Notes: a model not told the origin generated them from the sequence alone. A stretch of 64,000 bases of DNA from Sipunculus nudus (GCA_026874595.1 CM049309.1:39511079-39575078), one strand, 5' to 3'; counted from the first letter of the stretch, positions 24,501 to 38,400 are shown. Numbers and translations: made by a program.

Positions 24501-26893
24501 TTAATAATTACATCAGCAATACAAGAATTAATTTTTGAGATTAAGCACCACTTGTAACTAATTTAACTGAATAATTTAGAATAGATGTTGAGTATGGCTC
24601 CAATTTTTTACTTTGATGGACAGGTGGCAGAGACATGTCAGCTGGCAGTACAGAGGATACAGTGGCTTCATAATGCTGACAGTAAGGGAGAGAAGCTTTC
24701 TGACAATCCGTACCTGTCTGTTGATCCAGCCCCTCCAGCCACAGAGACAGATGTGGCATCGTTACAAGACACACTCCTTAACGAGGAGCTCCCTCTGTTC
24801 AACAGGTACAGAGCCATGTTCTCATTAAGGAATATAGGCAGTGAAAAGGCTGTACAGGCTCTTAGTCAAGGTAAGTTAGCCTTCAGGAATACCTCTTATT
24901 GTATCATAATTATACTAAGTTTGTGCAGTTCACCAGGGGCATCAATATAGGAGGGGAATGGGGGGTATTTATCTCCCCCCCCCCAACTTTTTCACAAAGA
25001 GGGAGATGGTCAATGTAATAATCCCCCCCCCCCACTAATAAGAGAATATTACTTATACTAGAATATACCCATATCAGTACTTGCATCCACACTTTTCTGA
25101 AATTATGAGTAAGCACTGACATGGCGTGCGTGTTTGAAATGCACTGACACAAATGTGGCGAGGGGTGAGATGTTCCGGGTCCAAAATCGTCCCAACGATT
25201 AACCGTCAACATGATTCACTTGTGCCAAAATTGCCGATATGGGCAGTGGTGAGATGTTCCCGTTCTAAATTCGTCCCCGTGGTCAACCCACAACAACATT
25301 CATTTGTGTTGACCTAGCGGACTGCTTAGAAAAGGCCGACGCGTAATGAATGTTTGGCAGACTATGTCAGGTTTGATTTGATTGGTTAGCGAGAGGAGAT
25401 TTAGGACGACGTGGGAGCACTATGTGAGAATGGCCATGGCACAGCGCAGGTATTAAACCCATAATATTTTTATCGATTTTGAGGCCATTTCTTTACCAAA
25501 CGCCTAAAAAATATAAACTCGTTCTTCCCCGGACCAAGATGCACCCCCCCACGAAGTTTGACGACCGTGCGATCCCTAGCGTGCTAATGAATCCGGACAG
25601 ACAGACAGACAAACAAACAAACAGATTCCCGTGAATTATAGTATGATAATGCGAATGAAATATATTGATAATTATAATGATAGACTTTGGTTACATTTCT
25701 GAGTTTCCTCTGAAATAATTTATCTAAACCTGGTTTTAAATTGTGGGTGTCCCTGCAAGTCTTTCCCCCCCCCCCCCCACCCCCATCCTTGGGATGCCAC
25801 TGCAGTTCAATGAAACATAACACATTATTTATTAATTTATCAAGATCAGACATAAAGAGATTTAAACAGGTTAGTGGCATTGTACACATAACCTACGAAT
25901 AAATATTAATAATAAAATGTCAATGTGATTATAAAAAGAAAAAAAAGTGATATCCAAAGCTAAGACATACCTATGTATTTTTACCTGAAAAATTTAAATA
26001 TTTTTGTGATTTCTTATCTTAGAGAAGCAAAAAGTGTTGTATAGACTCAGCTAGTTTTGCTGAGAATTAGCTAGCCCTGACAAAAATGACTCAGTTAGGG
26101 CCCCCTACTGAGTCGTGACACAAGCCAAATTTAGAACTGCCCTGCAAGTCCACACCACGCTTTATAACCATATCTCCGCAAACAGTCAGCAGGCAGACCG
26201 CAGGCAGAAATCTCCCATACATGCAGAACAAAATACGAATATATTCGGTTATAACGGAATATTTCACACACATGGTACGTATAGTTGGAGAGATAAGAAA
26301 CTTATTAAAAGTTCTAGTGGGTTTATTTAAAGTGGCACAATACTTGTAAGCAATGAGGCGTTGTCAAAAATGACAAAAATATTTGCATCCTCATTGGGGC
26401 CTTATAATGCAATCCTCAGAGTTAGATGTCCAGGCAACCTGGCAAGCCAGTAAGCTGGCCATAATGTCAGAGGGCCGATCTGGCGCTAAGAATTAGCTGG
26501 CATGAATATCGAAAGAAAACAAAATAAAGCCTGTGAGTGATCCATATTATAGTAGTTCAGTGTACGTTTTTGTTTTTAGGTTTGAAATGTAAGAGTGCCC
26601 TGTTCCGTCACGAGATCGCTTACGTCCTTGGACAAATGCAGCACCCTGCGGCAACCGAGGCCTTGACAGTCAATCTCAAGGATGGCAAAGAGAGTCCAAT
26701 GGTGAGGCACGAGTGTGCAGAGGCGCTGGGTGCTATCGCTACTGACGAAGCCATGGGTACGCTGGGGAAGTACCTCAAGGACGATCAGAGAGTGGTTAAG
26801 GAGAGTTGTGAAGTGGCTCTGGACATGTGCGAGTATGAGCACAGCGGTCAGTTTCAGTATGCAGATGGTCTGCAGCAAGTCACGAACAGTTGA
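18541..26893 (+). CDS. DOHH: Deoxyhypusine hydroxylase, complete, four exons
   Basis: Exons 18541-18832, 23924-24000, 24624-24870 and 26580-26893 (stop TGA) join in phase with GT-AG introns to give 309 aa, close to the usual ~300. The enzyme hydroxylates deoxyhypusine on eIF5A, the last step of hypusine formation, in the cytosol. It is a HEAT-repeat protein with a di-iron site. All four His-Glu pairs are visible: [10 protein letters not shown] and RHEAGEALGA in the N-terminal half, and [10 protein letters not shown] and [10 protein letters not shown] in the C-terminal half. The [10 protein letters not shown] linker is intact. The ATG at 18541 fits the family start; an in-frame ATG at 18439 would add 34 residues. 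Intron 1 (5.1 kb) is full of transposons. The gene is divergent from C9orf72 and convergent with SLC44A1. Confidence 0.97.
18908..18974. mobile_element. Inverted-repeat fragment, pogo/Tigger-like end
   Basis: Starts CAGTAGAGCGTCGTTAATC and is followed about 30 bp later by an imperfect inverse (GGATTAATGATTCTA). CAGTAGA ends next to TA are typical of pogo-type elements, but only this fragment is clear. It is in DOHH intron 1. Confidence 0.35.
19640..20435. repeat. Older interspersed element with internal ~285-bp tandem repeat, left part
   Basis: From about 19860 two units in tandem share AATCAGGAAAAA, ACAAATGTAGCCC, CAGCCATTTTTGCACTG and TTTGACCAAATTAC. A third unit continues at 23287, after an inserted transposon. 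The uninterrupted reading across 20435/23287 matches the other units, so the later insertion is clear. Confidence 0.8.
20436..23282. mobile_element. TIR DNA transposon, 2847 bp, TTAT target duplication, no transposase
   Basis: The left end reads CGCCTAGTGCACAATCAGGT, and the right end is its inverse with one mismatch, giving about 28-bp TIRs. TTAT flanks both sides (20432-20435 and 23283-23286). Removing the element and one TTAT restores the host repeat unit. No ORF longer than about 90 codons is present, so it is non-autonomous. It contains seven copies of TGTCCGTAGACA and an internal duplicated segment (about 21110-21305 and 21495-21690). The superfamily is not identified; 4-bp duplications occur in a few groups. 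Confidence 0.88.
21035..23097 (+). repeat. Seven exact copies of TGTCCGTAGACA
   Basis: Copies start at 21035, 21193, 21210, 21574, 21591, 22792 and 23086, all on the plus strand and all preceded by TAG. Two pairs have a 17-bp spacing. The core has inverted arms TGTC and GACA around CGTA. The copies are exact although the surrounding duplicated text has diverged. Confidence 0.95.
23287..23676. repeat. Right part of the older element, with possible Helitron-like 3' end
   Basis: Continues the tandem unit interrupted at 20435. Near the end, GTAGTCG and CGACTAC (23647-23653, 23659-23665) form a 7-bp hairpin, and CTAG follows at 23673-23676 with a T after it. A hairpin about 11 nt before a CTRR end is the Helitron 3' pattern. 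I could not identify a matching 5' TC end. Confidence 0.4.
24934..25802. mobile_element. Non-autonomous hAT-type element with inner extra segment
   Basis: Left end CAGGGGCATCAATATAGG, right end the inverse of CAGTGGCATCCCAAGG. The flanks CAGTTCAC and CAGTTCAA match at 7 of 8 positions, as expected for an old hAT duplication. The shorter relative at 38883-39271 lacks about 480 bp of this copy (roughly 25060-25620). That extra segment has its own tandem phrase GAGATGTTCC and a GACAGACAGACA tail. It lies in DOHH intron 3. Confidence 0.8.
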
Positions 26894-26951
26894 GAAGTGC
26901 TGTTATATTATTGTAATTATGTAAAATTATGATTGTAATATTTTTATCTAT

Positions 26952-26957
26952 AATAAA
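26952..26957 (+). terminator. DOHH polyadenylation signal
   Basis: An AATAAA lies 59 bp after the DOHH stop codon. It is the first such signal downstream and is the likely 3' processing signal. Confidence 0.7.
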
Positions 26958-27031
26958 TTGTGATGCCCCAACATAATGTTGTGTCTTCTTATTAACCTTT
27001 GTCTTTGCATTTGAATTTGCATTTCTGTTTT

Positions 27032-27478
27032 AAAGGGGCCCAATCACCTATCTGACCTTAATAAACTAAAGGTAATTCTTTGGAACTTTTATAAAAGTAG
27101 GTCAGAAATGTGAATATCCCAGCAAACAGACTGCTTGTTTTATTTATATCACCATGTTTATAATATGCCATAAAAAACACATTCAACAAGGGCATCTGAC
27201 GGCAAGTCAAATAAGCCAGAGCTTTGCAAAATCGCATTTTGCAGCAAGTGGCCTTTCTACCTCCACATATATGCGACATGGCACCTTAGGTTACATGTTT
27301 TTTCATGTTTACTAACAAGCTGTGTTTACACACAAGTTGTTGATAAACAAGTTCATACATCCTTCAAGAAGGCCTTATAAGAACTTTTCACATCCAAAAG
27401 TACCCTTAGATCATATATACACAGAGGAAGTCAGAAATCACATAAATTGTTTCAAAGGATAGGTGAATGGGCACCTTC
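27032..27478. mobile_element. MITE with AAGGGGCCCAATCACC ends
   Basis: The left end AAGGGGCCCAATCACCTATC and the right end, the inverse of AAGGTGCCCATTCACCTATC, form imperfect ~20-bp TIRs, 447 bp overall. A diverged relative lies at about 49727-49990, and another left end begins near 63861. No clear target duplication. Confidence 0.65.
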
Positions 27479-30400
27479 AAATAAGACACTGACTTATTTG
27501 GCAATTCCTTTCAAGTAATGGCTGTTTATGCAGCAGCTGTGCAATCGAAATTAACTTCTTGTTTCTGAGATGAACGAGCAAACAAAGGCTCGTCTTATCC
27601 CATTTTGAATGTCCTGTTAGTTAATAACTCCTACTTACTCATGTTTTTGGTAATTTTAACTGTATTGTTAATTCATTTACACCTTTCTATCACCGGTAGT
27701 TGCTCGTATTTCCTGATGCTGACCACCTGGACTATTATGACCTGTACACATGTAACAGAGATAAGAAAAACAGAGATTACCTGTACAGTATTTTCTCACA
27801 CACACCATGAGATTTAGTCTCTTTGCTTCTTAATTTATGTTTACTCAGTGGTGTAGCCAGGATTAAGAGGAGGGGATTTTTGGCATACCAACTGGGCAAT
27901 GGTCCACACATATATATGTGTGTGTGTGTTGCAGTCAAGGTTGAAATCAAATTTAGAATTTATCCTAGTACTTTAATATTCCTGCGTCATTATTGATATT
28001 CAAAGGAAGGGAAACATGCAGTTGCAATGTAACTCAATCATTTGTGTCACTCAGAAATAAATAATGCATTAACTCCAAGTTCCTTAGTGTATCTCATGAA
28101 ATACTCAGAAATCAAGTCCAGTTTTTGGATCTCTTTCGATCCATAACAGGTTGCAAATGATAGAGAACAATGATAGAATTTTACCTGAACATGCCCAATC
28201 TTCTATGTTATTAAAATTACTAAAATCACACTATAAGTTTCACTGGCAGATATTTTGCATCTGGAATAGGAGAAAGTTTTATTAATGTTGCATGCAGGGT
28301 GTTGGGGTATCATTTGAATGTTGGCCAACCTTCATTAAGGTTCATTGTCCCATAGGTTCTTAATTGACTTCCTATTAAATTAAGGAAATGTCTGACCCTT
28401 GCAAACTGAAAAAATGTGAAACCATCCCTTTTTGTTCAACCCTTTTGGTTATTAATAAGCATTTGTGTCAGTTGTCTCATCCTTACCCCACAATAAAGAA
28501 ATCCTTTACTTTAATGATATAAGTGTGGGTGGGGGGAGGGGGGCTTTGATATTTAGGGGTTGTGGGGGAAGGGAGGCTTGTTTTGTTAAGAGTATGTTAC
28601 TGCCTTCAATCTTATTAGCATAGATTTGGCTAAGTATTTAATACTTACTATTATTGTTATTTTTTGTGCGACTTCCTCTTTCTTTCCTCAGTACATTCAT
28701 CACACAGACCACTTTCTGATGTTTCTGCACAAACCCTCTGTTCATACAGGGGAAGCTACATGTAGGGGGAAGCATATTTATCACAACTCCTCTTTACACT
28801 TTAAATCACTTTATTTTTCACAAAGCTTCACTGTACAACTAGAAGCAATATTTATTGTTTTACAAAATATTATAAAATATACAAAACATGCTTAGATATA
28901 TATGAGAATAAAAGTGTGTATTCATTTTGATTAAAAATATCCTATTCTTTAAGAAGTCTCCCAGACTTTTAGTGAGGAAAAACATCAGTTATTTAAATAC
29001 AAAATAATATTATTTCATTTGGTAGTGACTTAAGTTTAGGTAGTTTGGTGATATAAGATTCAATATTACAGGTATATAACACATAATATTTAAGACTGAC
29101 TTGTAAATCGCTCTGATATATCTGTTTGTCTATAAATCTATAAATACACCACTTTTTCAGATCTGAAGCACTGGTGTATTTTATTCTTGCTTCTTATCTA
29201 AATTAGTGTCATGCCGAATAATTAGCAAGCCATGTCACATTTGTCCTCTACTTTACTACTTCTGAACATCATTTCAGACATTCATTTTATACAATCCTTA
29301 GGCATGGCCATCACCGGGACAAAGCCGTATTTTCAAAGATGCAGACAAGTAGTGACATGTAAAAGCCTTTTTTTCTCCTTGCTGTGCAAACTAGACATTT
29401 GCACTCAGACAGCGCAGACCTCCACCAAGGCAGCTCATTACCCCCATATAGCAGTCAAAAATGCAGCGTTTTTCCTGAATAAAAAATTCCTGGATACACA
29501 ATGTGATCCAGATTTCCCCCATTATTCAATTGTTCCTTGTATCACTGCCAAGCTAACCTGAAAATATTTTCAAAATCTGTTAACAACTTTTGAACTGTGT
29601 TACTAATTGACAAACAAACCAACACCAGCAAAAGCATAATTTTTTTTTGGTGGAGGTAAATATAATCCCTTTATCCTGCCATAAAATGAGCTCAAAATGA
29701 CTTGGATCAACTCAATACTAGTAGTAATCACATTTAAACTACTACTGGTAATCCACTGGAAGGGTGACTGTTTGCCTTTCAGGAAATGCTTAGTTATTAA
29801 AAACCAAGTTCTCTTACTAAAATTTTAAAAGGGGCAGGATAATTGGATTTTGTTGAACTGTAAGAGCCCTGCATAAGAAACTGGATTTAATATTCTGCAT
29901 CCTGTTGCATTTTTTTCATTTAGTGGGAAAAATTTTTTTTGTATTGAAAATGAATGATTTTTCAATAGAACAGCACCTTTAGATGTCTGAAAACAGAAGT
30001 TAACCTGATGTCATTACATGAGCGAACTGTATTAGTCATGATAATTGATAAATATACATGGAATTACTTATAGGCAGTTGATGTACCCAAGACTTATTAT
30101 TCTGTTTGAATACAAAATATACATAAACCTGCCTGCCTGTTATTTGTCTTGTTCATTATCATTTATGACCATATGGATTATCCTCACTTGAAGTAGATTA
30201 ATGCTCCATATTCACTCCAATTTAAATAAATCACATTTTACTTTAAAATATCACAAATATGAAAAATTCTGAATTGCAAATACTAGTTTCATCATCTGTG
30301 ACCCCCCCCCCCCCCCTGTATCACCAGCTGTTCTATAAATTAAATACAAACCTGGCCTGAGACAATGCATCCACATTATTTGACAAGTTATATAAAATAT

Positions 30401-32349
30401 AGTGATCCAATGTGATGACAATTACAATTGCCTCTATTACTTTTCATTAGCATGATACAGGATTGCAAGGCTTTTTAAATGTAATAAATGCATTAATCTG
30501 TCAAAGCACCAAATTAAGCACTGCACGAGAAATTACACAATGTTTGGCTGAACATTTAACTGGTCTGTGCACTTTAAATTTTTTTGTGTTCATCCTTCTG
30601 CTCACATAATTGTTTTGAAACCCTTAAATGGCTCTCAATATATATGACCATATATCTCTTTTGTATGTCACTTTTTTTTCTCTTGACAAAAATATAAGAA
30701 TTCTGTTGCCTTGGAAGTCAGTTCATCTATCATAATTGTTGTGGCATAAGGCCTTGCTTAGAAATTCAAACATGGACAGCTGGATGGCTAGTTAAGTCTG
30801 TAACATTGTAATTGGTCTATAAACAGTTTACACTGGATCATAAAAATAAATTCATGGTTTGCTCCCTCTGTGTCCTGATTAAAATTTGTTGGTAAACAAA
30901 AAATAAATAAAAATCTAACATGGAAGCGCTGCACAAGAACTATATGAGCAATTTTGCTACAAATTTTATCCATTATGGTTTTAAAGTAAGTTTCCCAGAG
31001 GATGTGTCATCCTATCGCTTCAGTATCAATACAAACACCATAAATGAACCACACCTCAACCATCAAAACAAACTTACCACCGACACACAAAACAGTTAAT
31101 AAATAATTAACTCCTGGACATTGGTAGCCATGTCAACAATGCCATAGAAATGTACATGATCAACAATAAATACTCGCATGTCGAAAAACAAAATTTTACC
31201 TGCTCATCTTAAAAACGTATTGATTACAAAACCATAGTCACAACAGCTAACAGTTCAACATTATGATGGAAATTATTCCATCCACTGAACAATCTGATCA
31301 TTATTATATTACCTTTTTATATAATGCCCTTAACACTGATGGTGTAAACAATTTCTGCCTGTGACTGGCCCTGATTATAATATATACAAACACTGCTGAT
31401 ATCATTTTGATAAGTATTTAAAAATGCCCACAATTATACAAATTTACCAAAATCCAGATAAAAATAAATATTATTTGGTGTCATGCATTTTACTGGTGTT
31501 CCTATGCCTGGCCCCCTAAGTATGGTAGCAGTACTGCACAACTGCTTGGTCAAAGATTTACTTAAGTTAGTCTGGCCTTGGCTATCTTCAAGTGAATACA
31601 CACATTTTCAAGGTCAAAATTGTTTACTGGCACCATGAAGGATAATTAAAGAGCAAATGGCCTCTAGTTTTCTTGGCTCCTGACAGATGGCAGCACTTAC
31701 AAGGGCTTTTTTATTAACACACAAGAAGACAAAAAAAGTAATTTACCAAGGGCAATGATAAACTGTGCTCTTCTCATACATGAACTGATTAAGTATCACT
31801 GACTTTTGCAAATGAGAACTTAGGCCTAGTTGTGCAATACAGGGAATGTTTGCAATAAGCTTAATATACCTAGTATGTGAACCCTAATTTGTGCTTTGCT
31901 GTACACAAAGTACACCAATGGCAAGGCTTCAAGCATACATCTTAAGTTGAAAAAGCCATCAGTAATGTTTAAACAGTAAAACAGCTAAAAATAATGTTAA
32001 TGATTTACAGAGCATAGAAAGTCATAGAAGAGTATGTTCCTCAGCACCTATGTCTGGTGATAATTTTGGTAAAAATATATACAACAGTCTAGAAGTAGAA
32101 ATGTTGCAGGAGAATTCCCAGATAACATAACAATCATCAAAACAAAACAGGACCATTAGTCCTGTAAAAGCGCATCAGTGGTGCACATTCACAAAAGCAG
32201 AGTTAAAAATGGTGTATGAATTGTAGTCACAGTTAGTCTGTAATAAATACATTTGACATACACACAAATACATGCAGTTAATTTGGTATGTGTTTTCCAG
32301 CAATTCAGTTGTACTTCATGCTGTTGCAGGGCATAACCCTCTGCCTTGT
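27479..32349. other. Convergent intergenic region
   Basis: Lies between the 3' ends of DOHH (plus) and SLC44A1 (minus). AT-rich, no supported exon or RNA gene. It contains a (TG)n patch near 27925, an orphan CAGTGGTGTAGCCAGG end at about 27847 resembling hAT termini, and a poly-C run near 30303. Part of the right side is the SLC44A1 3' UTR. Confidence 0.5.
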
Positions 32350-32427
32350 CTAGGCATTTTCTTCTTTTTTCTTTCTCTTTAGCCGCTCAAGACCTTTCTC
32401 GGCTGCCTTTGTGTTGTCCATAAATTC
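32350..32427 (-). CDS. SLC44A1: SLC44A1 alternative last exon 2 (distal)
   Basis: After a TAG acceptor the exon reads [12 protein letters not shown] and on to a lysine-rich end, stopping at TAG (32352-32350). It starts with the same Glu-Phe and phase as the exon at 35413, so the two are alternative C-termini. The rich Lys/Arg tail differs from the other version. Confidence 0.82.
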   Translation of the reverse strand, partial: EFMDNTKAAEKGLERLKRKKKEENA

Positions 32428-35400
32428 CTAAAAGAAATCAAGCAAAAAGAACTGATCTTTCAGGTTATGATAATTACGCAATTATTCACAATAAACTTAA
32501 TATTTTTTCTTCTTTAATTTTTCTCATGCACATGAGCTTATTCATTCAAATGTCTGTGGTATGCTGTTCACATGTTCAGCCAACTTATGGTTGGTAGGCC
32601 TACTGGCTATTAAATAAAGGATGTGCATTTTACACTGAAAACTGGGTTATAGAATGATCACTAGTTATGTGTTAATTACTTACAGGATATAAGCCTACTT
32701 TATATATATTAAACCCTGATTTTTATTTTAATAGATATTTAATCCAAAGATTCTTTTGCAGTCTAATGCAGAAAGGTCAATGTTATTGTTGTTAACTCTT
32801 ATTAGTCTTTATGTAGCACTGACTAGTGAAAACCAATGGTTTAAGTAAAATTATTAAGGACAGCACACAAGAGGTAAGAATAATTCTACAGTGGTACAAA
32901 TTAATGAGACTTTGCATGTATAATATATCTTCGCATGATATAAATATTCATTGAAACCTGAAATTTTATAAATATTTTATTGAACCTCATCTACACATGC
33001 TTCTCATGCATTGCTAGGAATACAAAGGTACAAAGTTAGATAAAAAAAGAGAAACAGACAGTTCTGATATTCAACCTGAAAAAATAAATGAACATTAATG
33101 GTTACTGTAGCATACGCAGAAGAAAGAAGATTATAAGAAGAAAAGTGTGCAAGAAAACTCTAATATTTAACACAACATACAGTTGCAACATGCATATATA
33201 CTAATGAGAATTAATTATTACCATGGTCAGACATATGTATAAGATCAGTTTAAATCCACCTGATTTAAAACTGTCTGATCTGTATTTCAGTGTCTCATTT
33301 TCCCAGTCATTGCTTGGCTGGAATGTATTCAGTTTTGTCTTTTATAAAATCAAGGTGTGCTAATACATGTTTCTCAACCACAAACAGATGTGACAACCTA
33401 CCATGCAGTACCTGGCTTTCATTCCTCTATCTAGAAAAAATTTCATTAATTATATGTCTTTCATTTAGTCTAAAACTTGATATATGCAATCACATGGTAT
33501 TTTGAGTACTATAGTCTGTTCCATGCTAGGGTGCCCATTGAAATTTGGCAATATTTTCATGAAATGACAAATTTATTCCAAATGACAGATTATGCTTTAT
33601 ATCAACCCTGTTAATGAAGGTAAATGTCACCAGTCTCATGCTGAAATAACTGCACTTTGAAGCTCTTGACTGGCTGTTTAGTGTCATAAATATTCTAAAA
33701 ACTTTAATTATCAAAGTGAGGCTGCCAGCCCAAAATTTTATCAGACGCCATGTCATATATATTTACAAGTTTTAGAAGAATCATAAAGATGGAAAATATA
33801 AATGTTGGTTTTTATTGTGAAGTTTAACACCTAATACAAGGCCTTTGGTCCCTTATCAGCTAAAGTGTCATCTTGTGTGATAATATAAAAGGTTTAGAGA
33901 ATAATCACTAAATATCTATGGGCACTTACTGGTGGAACAACCTATAGAATTTCCAATAACTGGGAACATTTAAACTTTGATAAAGAATCACAGATCAAAC
34001 CCACTTCTGTGGCTCAGACAAAGAGCACAGGACTCAAAGCCGAGAGATTGTTAGTTTGAATCTCAGCCGAGGCAGTGAGATTTTCACGGCTGGCCCCCAC
34101 CCAGGGTGAGCGCTCTGCAGGCTTTTTTGGAAGGCCGTGCCTTCACTCACAAACGAGTGTGCCTTTCCGGGGTACCTCTGTGGTATGACCCAGCAATGGG
34201 ACTATTACATACCCAGGACCTGCAGGTGCAGTAGTCCCCGGGCCTGGTTAACACCAGGATATAAAATGAGGGGAAGTGTGTGATACTGCCCTGTCAAGGA
34301 TTCCAAAACTGAAATGGAATTCTGCAGATGTACTAAAAGTTTAGCATTAACAAAAGTGGAGGAGGTTACCTCCAACAAAATAATAGTAAAAAAAAAAAAA
34401 AAATCACAGGATCTCCGGACATTTTTTTTTCAAACCAGAGCAGACATAAAGAGATCTATAAGGATTCCAGCCTAATTTAAATCCTTTATTTCAGTTATTA
34501 ATTCATGTTCAACCTGGAAAAGAGAACTCTCAGAATGGTCTTGCATACACACAGATTAAAGGCATAATTCTGTTAACATTCAGCTATACAAAAGGTGAGT
34601 AAAATAAGATCATGCTACAGAAATTATATAGAGAAATAATTAAAGCAAAACAAATAAAAAATAACACAAGTCTGAAAACAGATAGGCATAGGAAATAGCT
34701 TTCTCTAAGTCTTATAATAAAAGCTTGTACATTATTCCAGATCCACTAAATTATGCAAAATTTGTTAAAATTTATAATTCAATGCCCATGTAAATCTTAC
34801 AATAAAATAATTATACACAGGCTGCATAAACCAGAATGAAACAAAAGTGATGCTAAATGTAAACCAGCTTAAGCTCATTATAAATGTGTGAGATCACGTT
34901 TTTTTCCATGACATATTGGCCCTAGAAATCTGTGTTGGAAGTTTCCATCTCCAATGGCACTAAAATCAAGGGCTTCATTTTGGCAAATTAGAATTTTCAC
35001 AAAATGTTAACAGATTCTAAAGTTTTCTCTTATATCTAGAATGTTTTACCTATCTTTTCTAATAAATTATATCAAGCAAACAGGATTATCTTTCCTCTGT
35101 CATAAATATGACTATAATATATTCACAAAGATAGAATCACTGGACCAAATCACAAATTTAAATGCAATTTGATAGTGTGTCAAATTAAAACATTGTTACT
35201 AAACAATTTTGAACCTTTAAGAAATGCACATTTCCTATGCCTTAGTTCAATGTTAGTACAAAGTGGATGCCTGCAAACCAAACAGAATCTGTTAAAGGCA
35301 GACAAGAAGATGAGATGTTATGTGCACCTGGGTTACGTGGCCTCCTCCTTATCTTTATTACGTAGCGGTGTCCTGTCATGGCTCAGCTCTGCACTTTTAT

Positions 35401-38400
35401 TCTTTACAAATTCCTGAAACATAACCGCAATAACACTACTAGGGTCATCTTATTCTCGGGTTTTGATTATGAACTACATATACACATCACTGTTAAACTC
35501 AAGTACTAACAAACATGTAATATAGGTGAACAATTTGTTATGTAATGTGCCATCTCTGATATAAGGGATCAATCATTGTATTATGTTATACATATCGCAA
35601 GCAGAGGTTCTCTACAGTACTTAGGGAGGTATATGTACATGTTGAATATTTCAATACTGGGCTCATTATAATTTGAAATATTCAGACTTGGGTGAAATCA
35701 GTTGGTAATCATAATTTTATACAAGTGATTGTAAAACAATCAATATTCTATACAAATTTTTATTGATCATATTCACTCTATAGCAGTGTACCAGATAAAT
35801 CACCAGTTAACAGGTTCTAAATATCTCCATGAACTTCAAATGTTTCAAAGTGACTCTCACTTATTCTTTTTATGTCCCAAAGTTATAGTCTGTTCCAGCA
35901 CCCCTGTCCACCTGATTTTTCACGATTATCTCTACATAAGAAAAACTTGCAAAACAATATTTGCACCAATTGCATAAATAGGCAAAAGCGTAATTTTTGG
36001 TATCTTACCTACTCAAAATATAAATATTATTCACTTTACGGCCTGGTTGACATATCTCATATATATCCGTGGTTAATGGCATCCCTACTATGTGGCCATT
36101 GTTTATCCTCCTTTGATATGGATATAAAGTAATGTGACGTAACAGTGAAGGGTGTGCACGCGTAGAATACAAGTCTCGCTGTAAACAGGGGTCGGGAGCT
36201 CTTGATTATTGGTCCCATGAATATGGGCGCCTCTTTAGTACGTCATGTCTATTATGACGTCATCACTAATCCCTGATATGCCCATTTCACAGATTAGTGG
36301 CACGATGTCGCTACAGAATAGACTTGTTACTCATAAAATGCTTTTAAATTGTTTACAGGAAAATGTCATAAGGTACGCTATTATTTCCATAATAGTTTAT
36401 TCAGTTTTTCCTCTTTCTGCTCTAAGATTAAAAAGTTTGGACTTTCTTTGATTATCAAAAAAATAATCACGAAAAAACAGGTGGACAGGGGTGCTGGAAC
36501 GGACTATAGTGATCAGGAACATTACTGTATTTTCCTTTGAATGAAAAGTAAAATTTTAACTGAGATCAAACAGGATTTATCAATCATTTATTGATCATTC
36601 CCTGTTCATAATCACCATGTTGTGTTATCTTTAAATCTACTTTCACTGACACTGATACACAAATTCAGATAAAATGAGGCATGTGGTGGCCACAAGAAGT
36701 GATCACTGTACCAAAATATATTAAGAAATTAAAATTCAGACATTAGAATTGAGAGTCACTTCTTCAATAATATACTGTGGTTGCCTTTCTGTTCACGTAG
36801 GTTTCATATTTGCAGTTTTCAAGATAGGGGAATTATTGCAAAAATAAAACCTTTGGTCTGAAGGCAAGTCAAGAAAAAAAGAAATTGATATTTAACATAA
36901 TAATTAAACTTGTATGATATCATTAATCTAAGATAGTTATTATAAAATATTAGATCTTTCAAATTATCTGCCGACCATGAGCAATGATTTCTATTCATTC
37001 AATATTTACTCGGGTCCCATCCAAAATTTTACGAGTTTGCCAAAATATTACTTTGTATGACTAATTCATAATATGATGGCCATACTCTGTGTAGGATATG
37101 GTCTGGTGAGATCATGAAACAGAAAAAGCACATATTGCGAAAGTTTAACCTGGCGAATATTAAGCCAACCACAGTATGGTATATGTTTGAACTAAAAGGA
37201 TGCAAGGGAGTGATTTTAAGGATAAGTTTTTAGGGAGTGTACTTGTACATGAATTTGTACTTGTGTACTCACCATGAGTGACTTGCTCATGAAGTACTCT
37301 TTCCCTTCTGTCCCATCATTCATCTGGCAGTCCTCACAGAAGCACAGTAGCAGGGTGTCAATCACCATCTATATATCACATAAGTGTAGTTCTCATGTCA
37401 ATCAAAATCTAAATATAGCACACTGAGTCCTTATGAAAATCCAGATCTAGGTATCATGTTTTGTTTCATTCTAAATGACACACAACTATGCACTCTTTCT
37501 TTCTCTCTTTATTACAGAACCGTTTTTATTCTCACATGAATCATGCTGCACATGGGGTGCTGTTCCTTATAATCATCCACTAATAACTGATCAGTATATT
37601 TCCCATGGTAATCACCGTCTGACATGTACATAACAGTGCGCTTCAAAATGTGTGTCCCCTTTAAATCTGCCAACTTACAGCAGACCAGTCCACATTTCTC
37701 ATGTCAATAACGCACAAAAGTATTCTCAACATGCACATTTTCTAATGTCAGTCATCTATATATTAATTCACTAATCCAATTCACTGATTCATTAATCCAC
37801 TGAAATAAAATTTTGCTCTGTCAAAAAGGTAATACTGGTTTACTTCTGATGTGTAAGATGGGAACTGCATTAAAATTTAAGAAAAAGAAAAAATGCAAAG
37901 AGTCCATGTTAGTATTAAGCCAGTAGAAAATTAGATGCCAGAAATGAAATCTAAAAGTCAGTGTGGGCAGGCTCTTTATTTTGAAAAGCACAGATCACAT
38001 GTTAGTTATATATTATAAACACAAAATAAACAAATAAATGGATTTTCCAATTTTGATTTGACCTGCCTTATAATGAAGAATATTTAGGCCAAAAAAAATT
38101 AAAGGTATTGTTCTCAGGCACCGCCCGCACCAATTTTAAACCCCCGCATCAAAACTTTTTATTTTGATTTTCAATAAAAACTTTCCAATTTTGAGCTGCT
38201 GCCGCTCCGACTTTTCTTTCAAGAAGATAAAAACCACAAAATTTCCTTTGTTTTGTAGTGTTTTTACTTATTTAGCAAAATAAAACTGTTATTTTCATGC
38301 TTTTCCCTTATCATTTGACATTTTTATCGGAACATACCAAAAAATTAAAAATAAAAAAAGCGCCCGCCCGCATTGATTTCTGAAAAAAAGTGCCTGAGAA

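Noticed and set aside
26537-26893. Separate small gene at 26.5 kb
   Set aside because: It is the last DOHH exon read with a chance upstream ATG; it joins the exon at 24870 in phase.
27847-27870. Complete hAT element starting CAGTGGTGTAGCCAGG
   Set aside because: Only one end is visible; I found no matching right end or target duplication nearby.
30303-30320. Poly-C and poly-G runs (also near 6744, 25767, 39344, 43640)
   Set aside because: Simple homopolymers, some inside transposons; likely length-variable and error-prone rather than functional.
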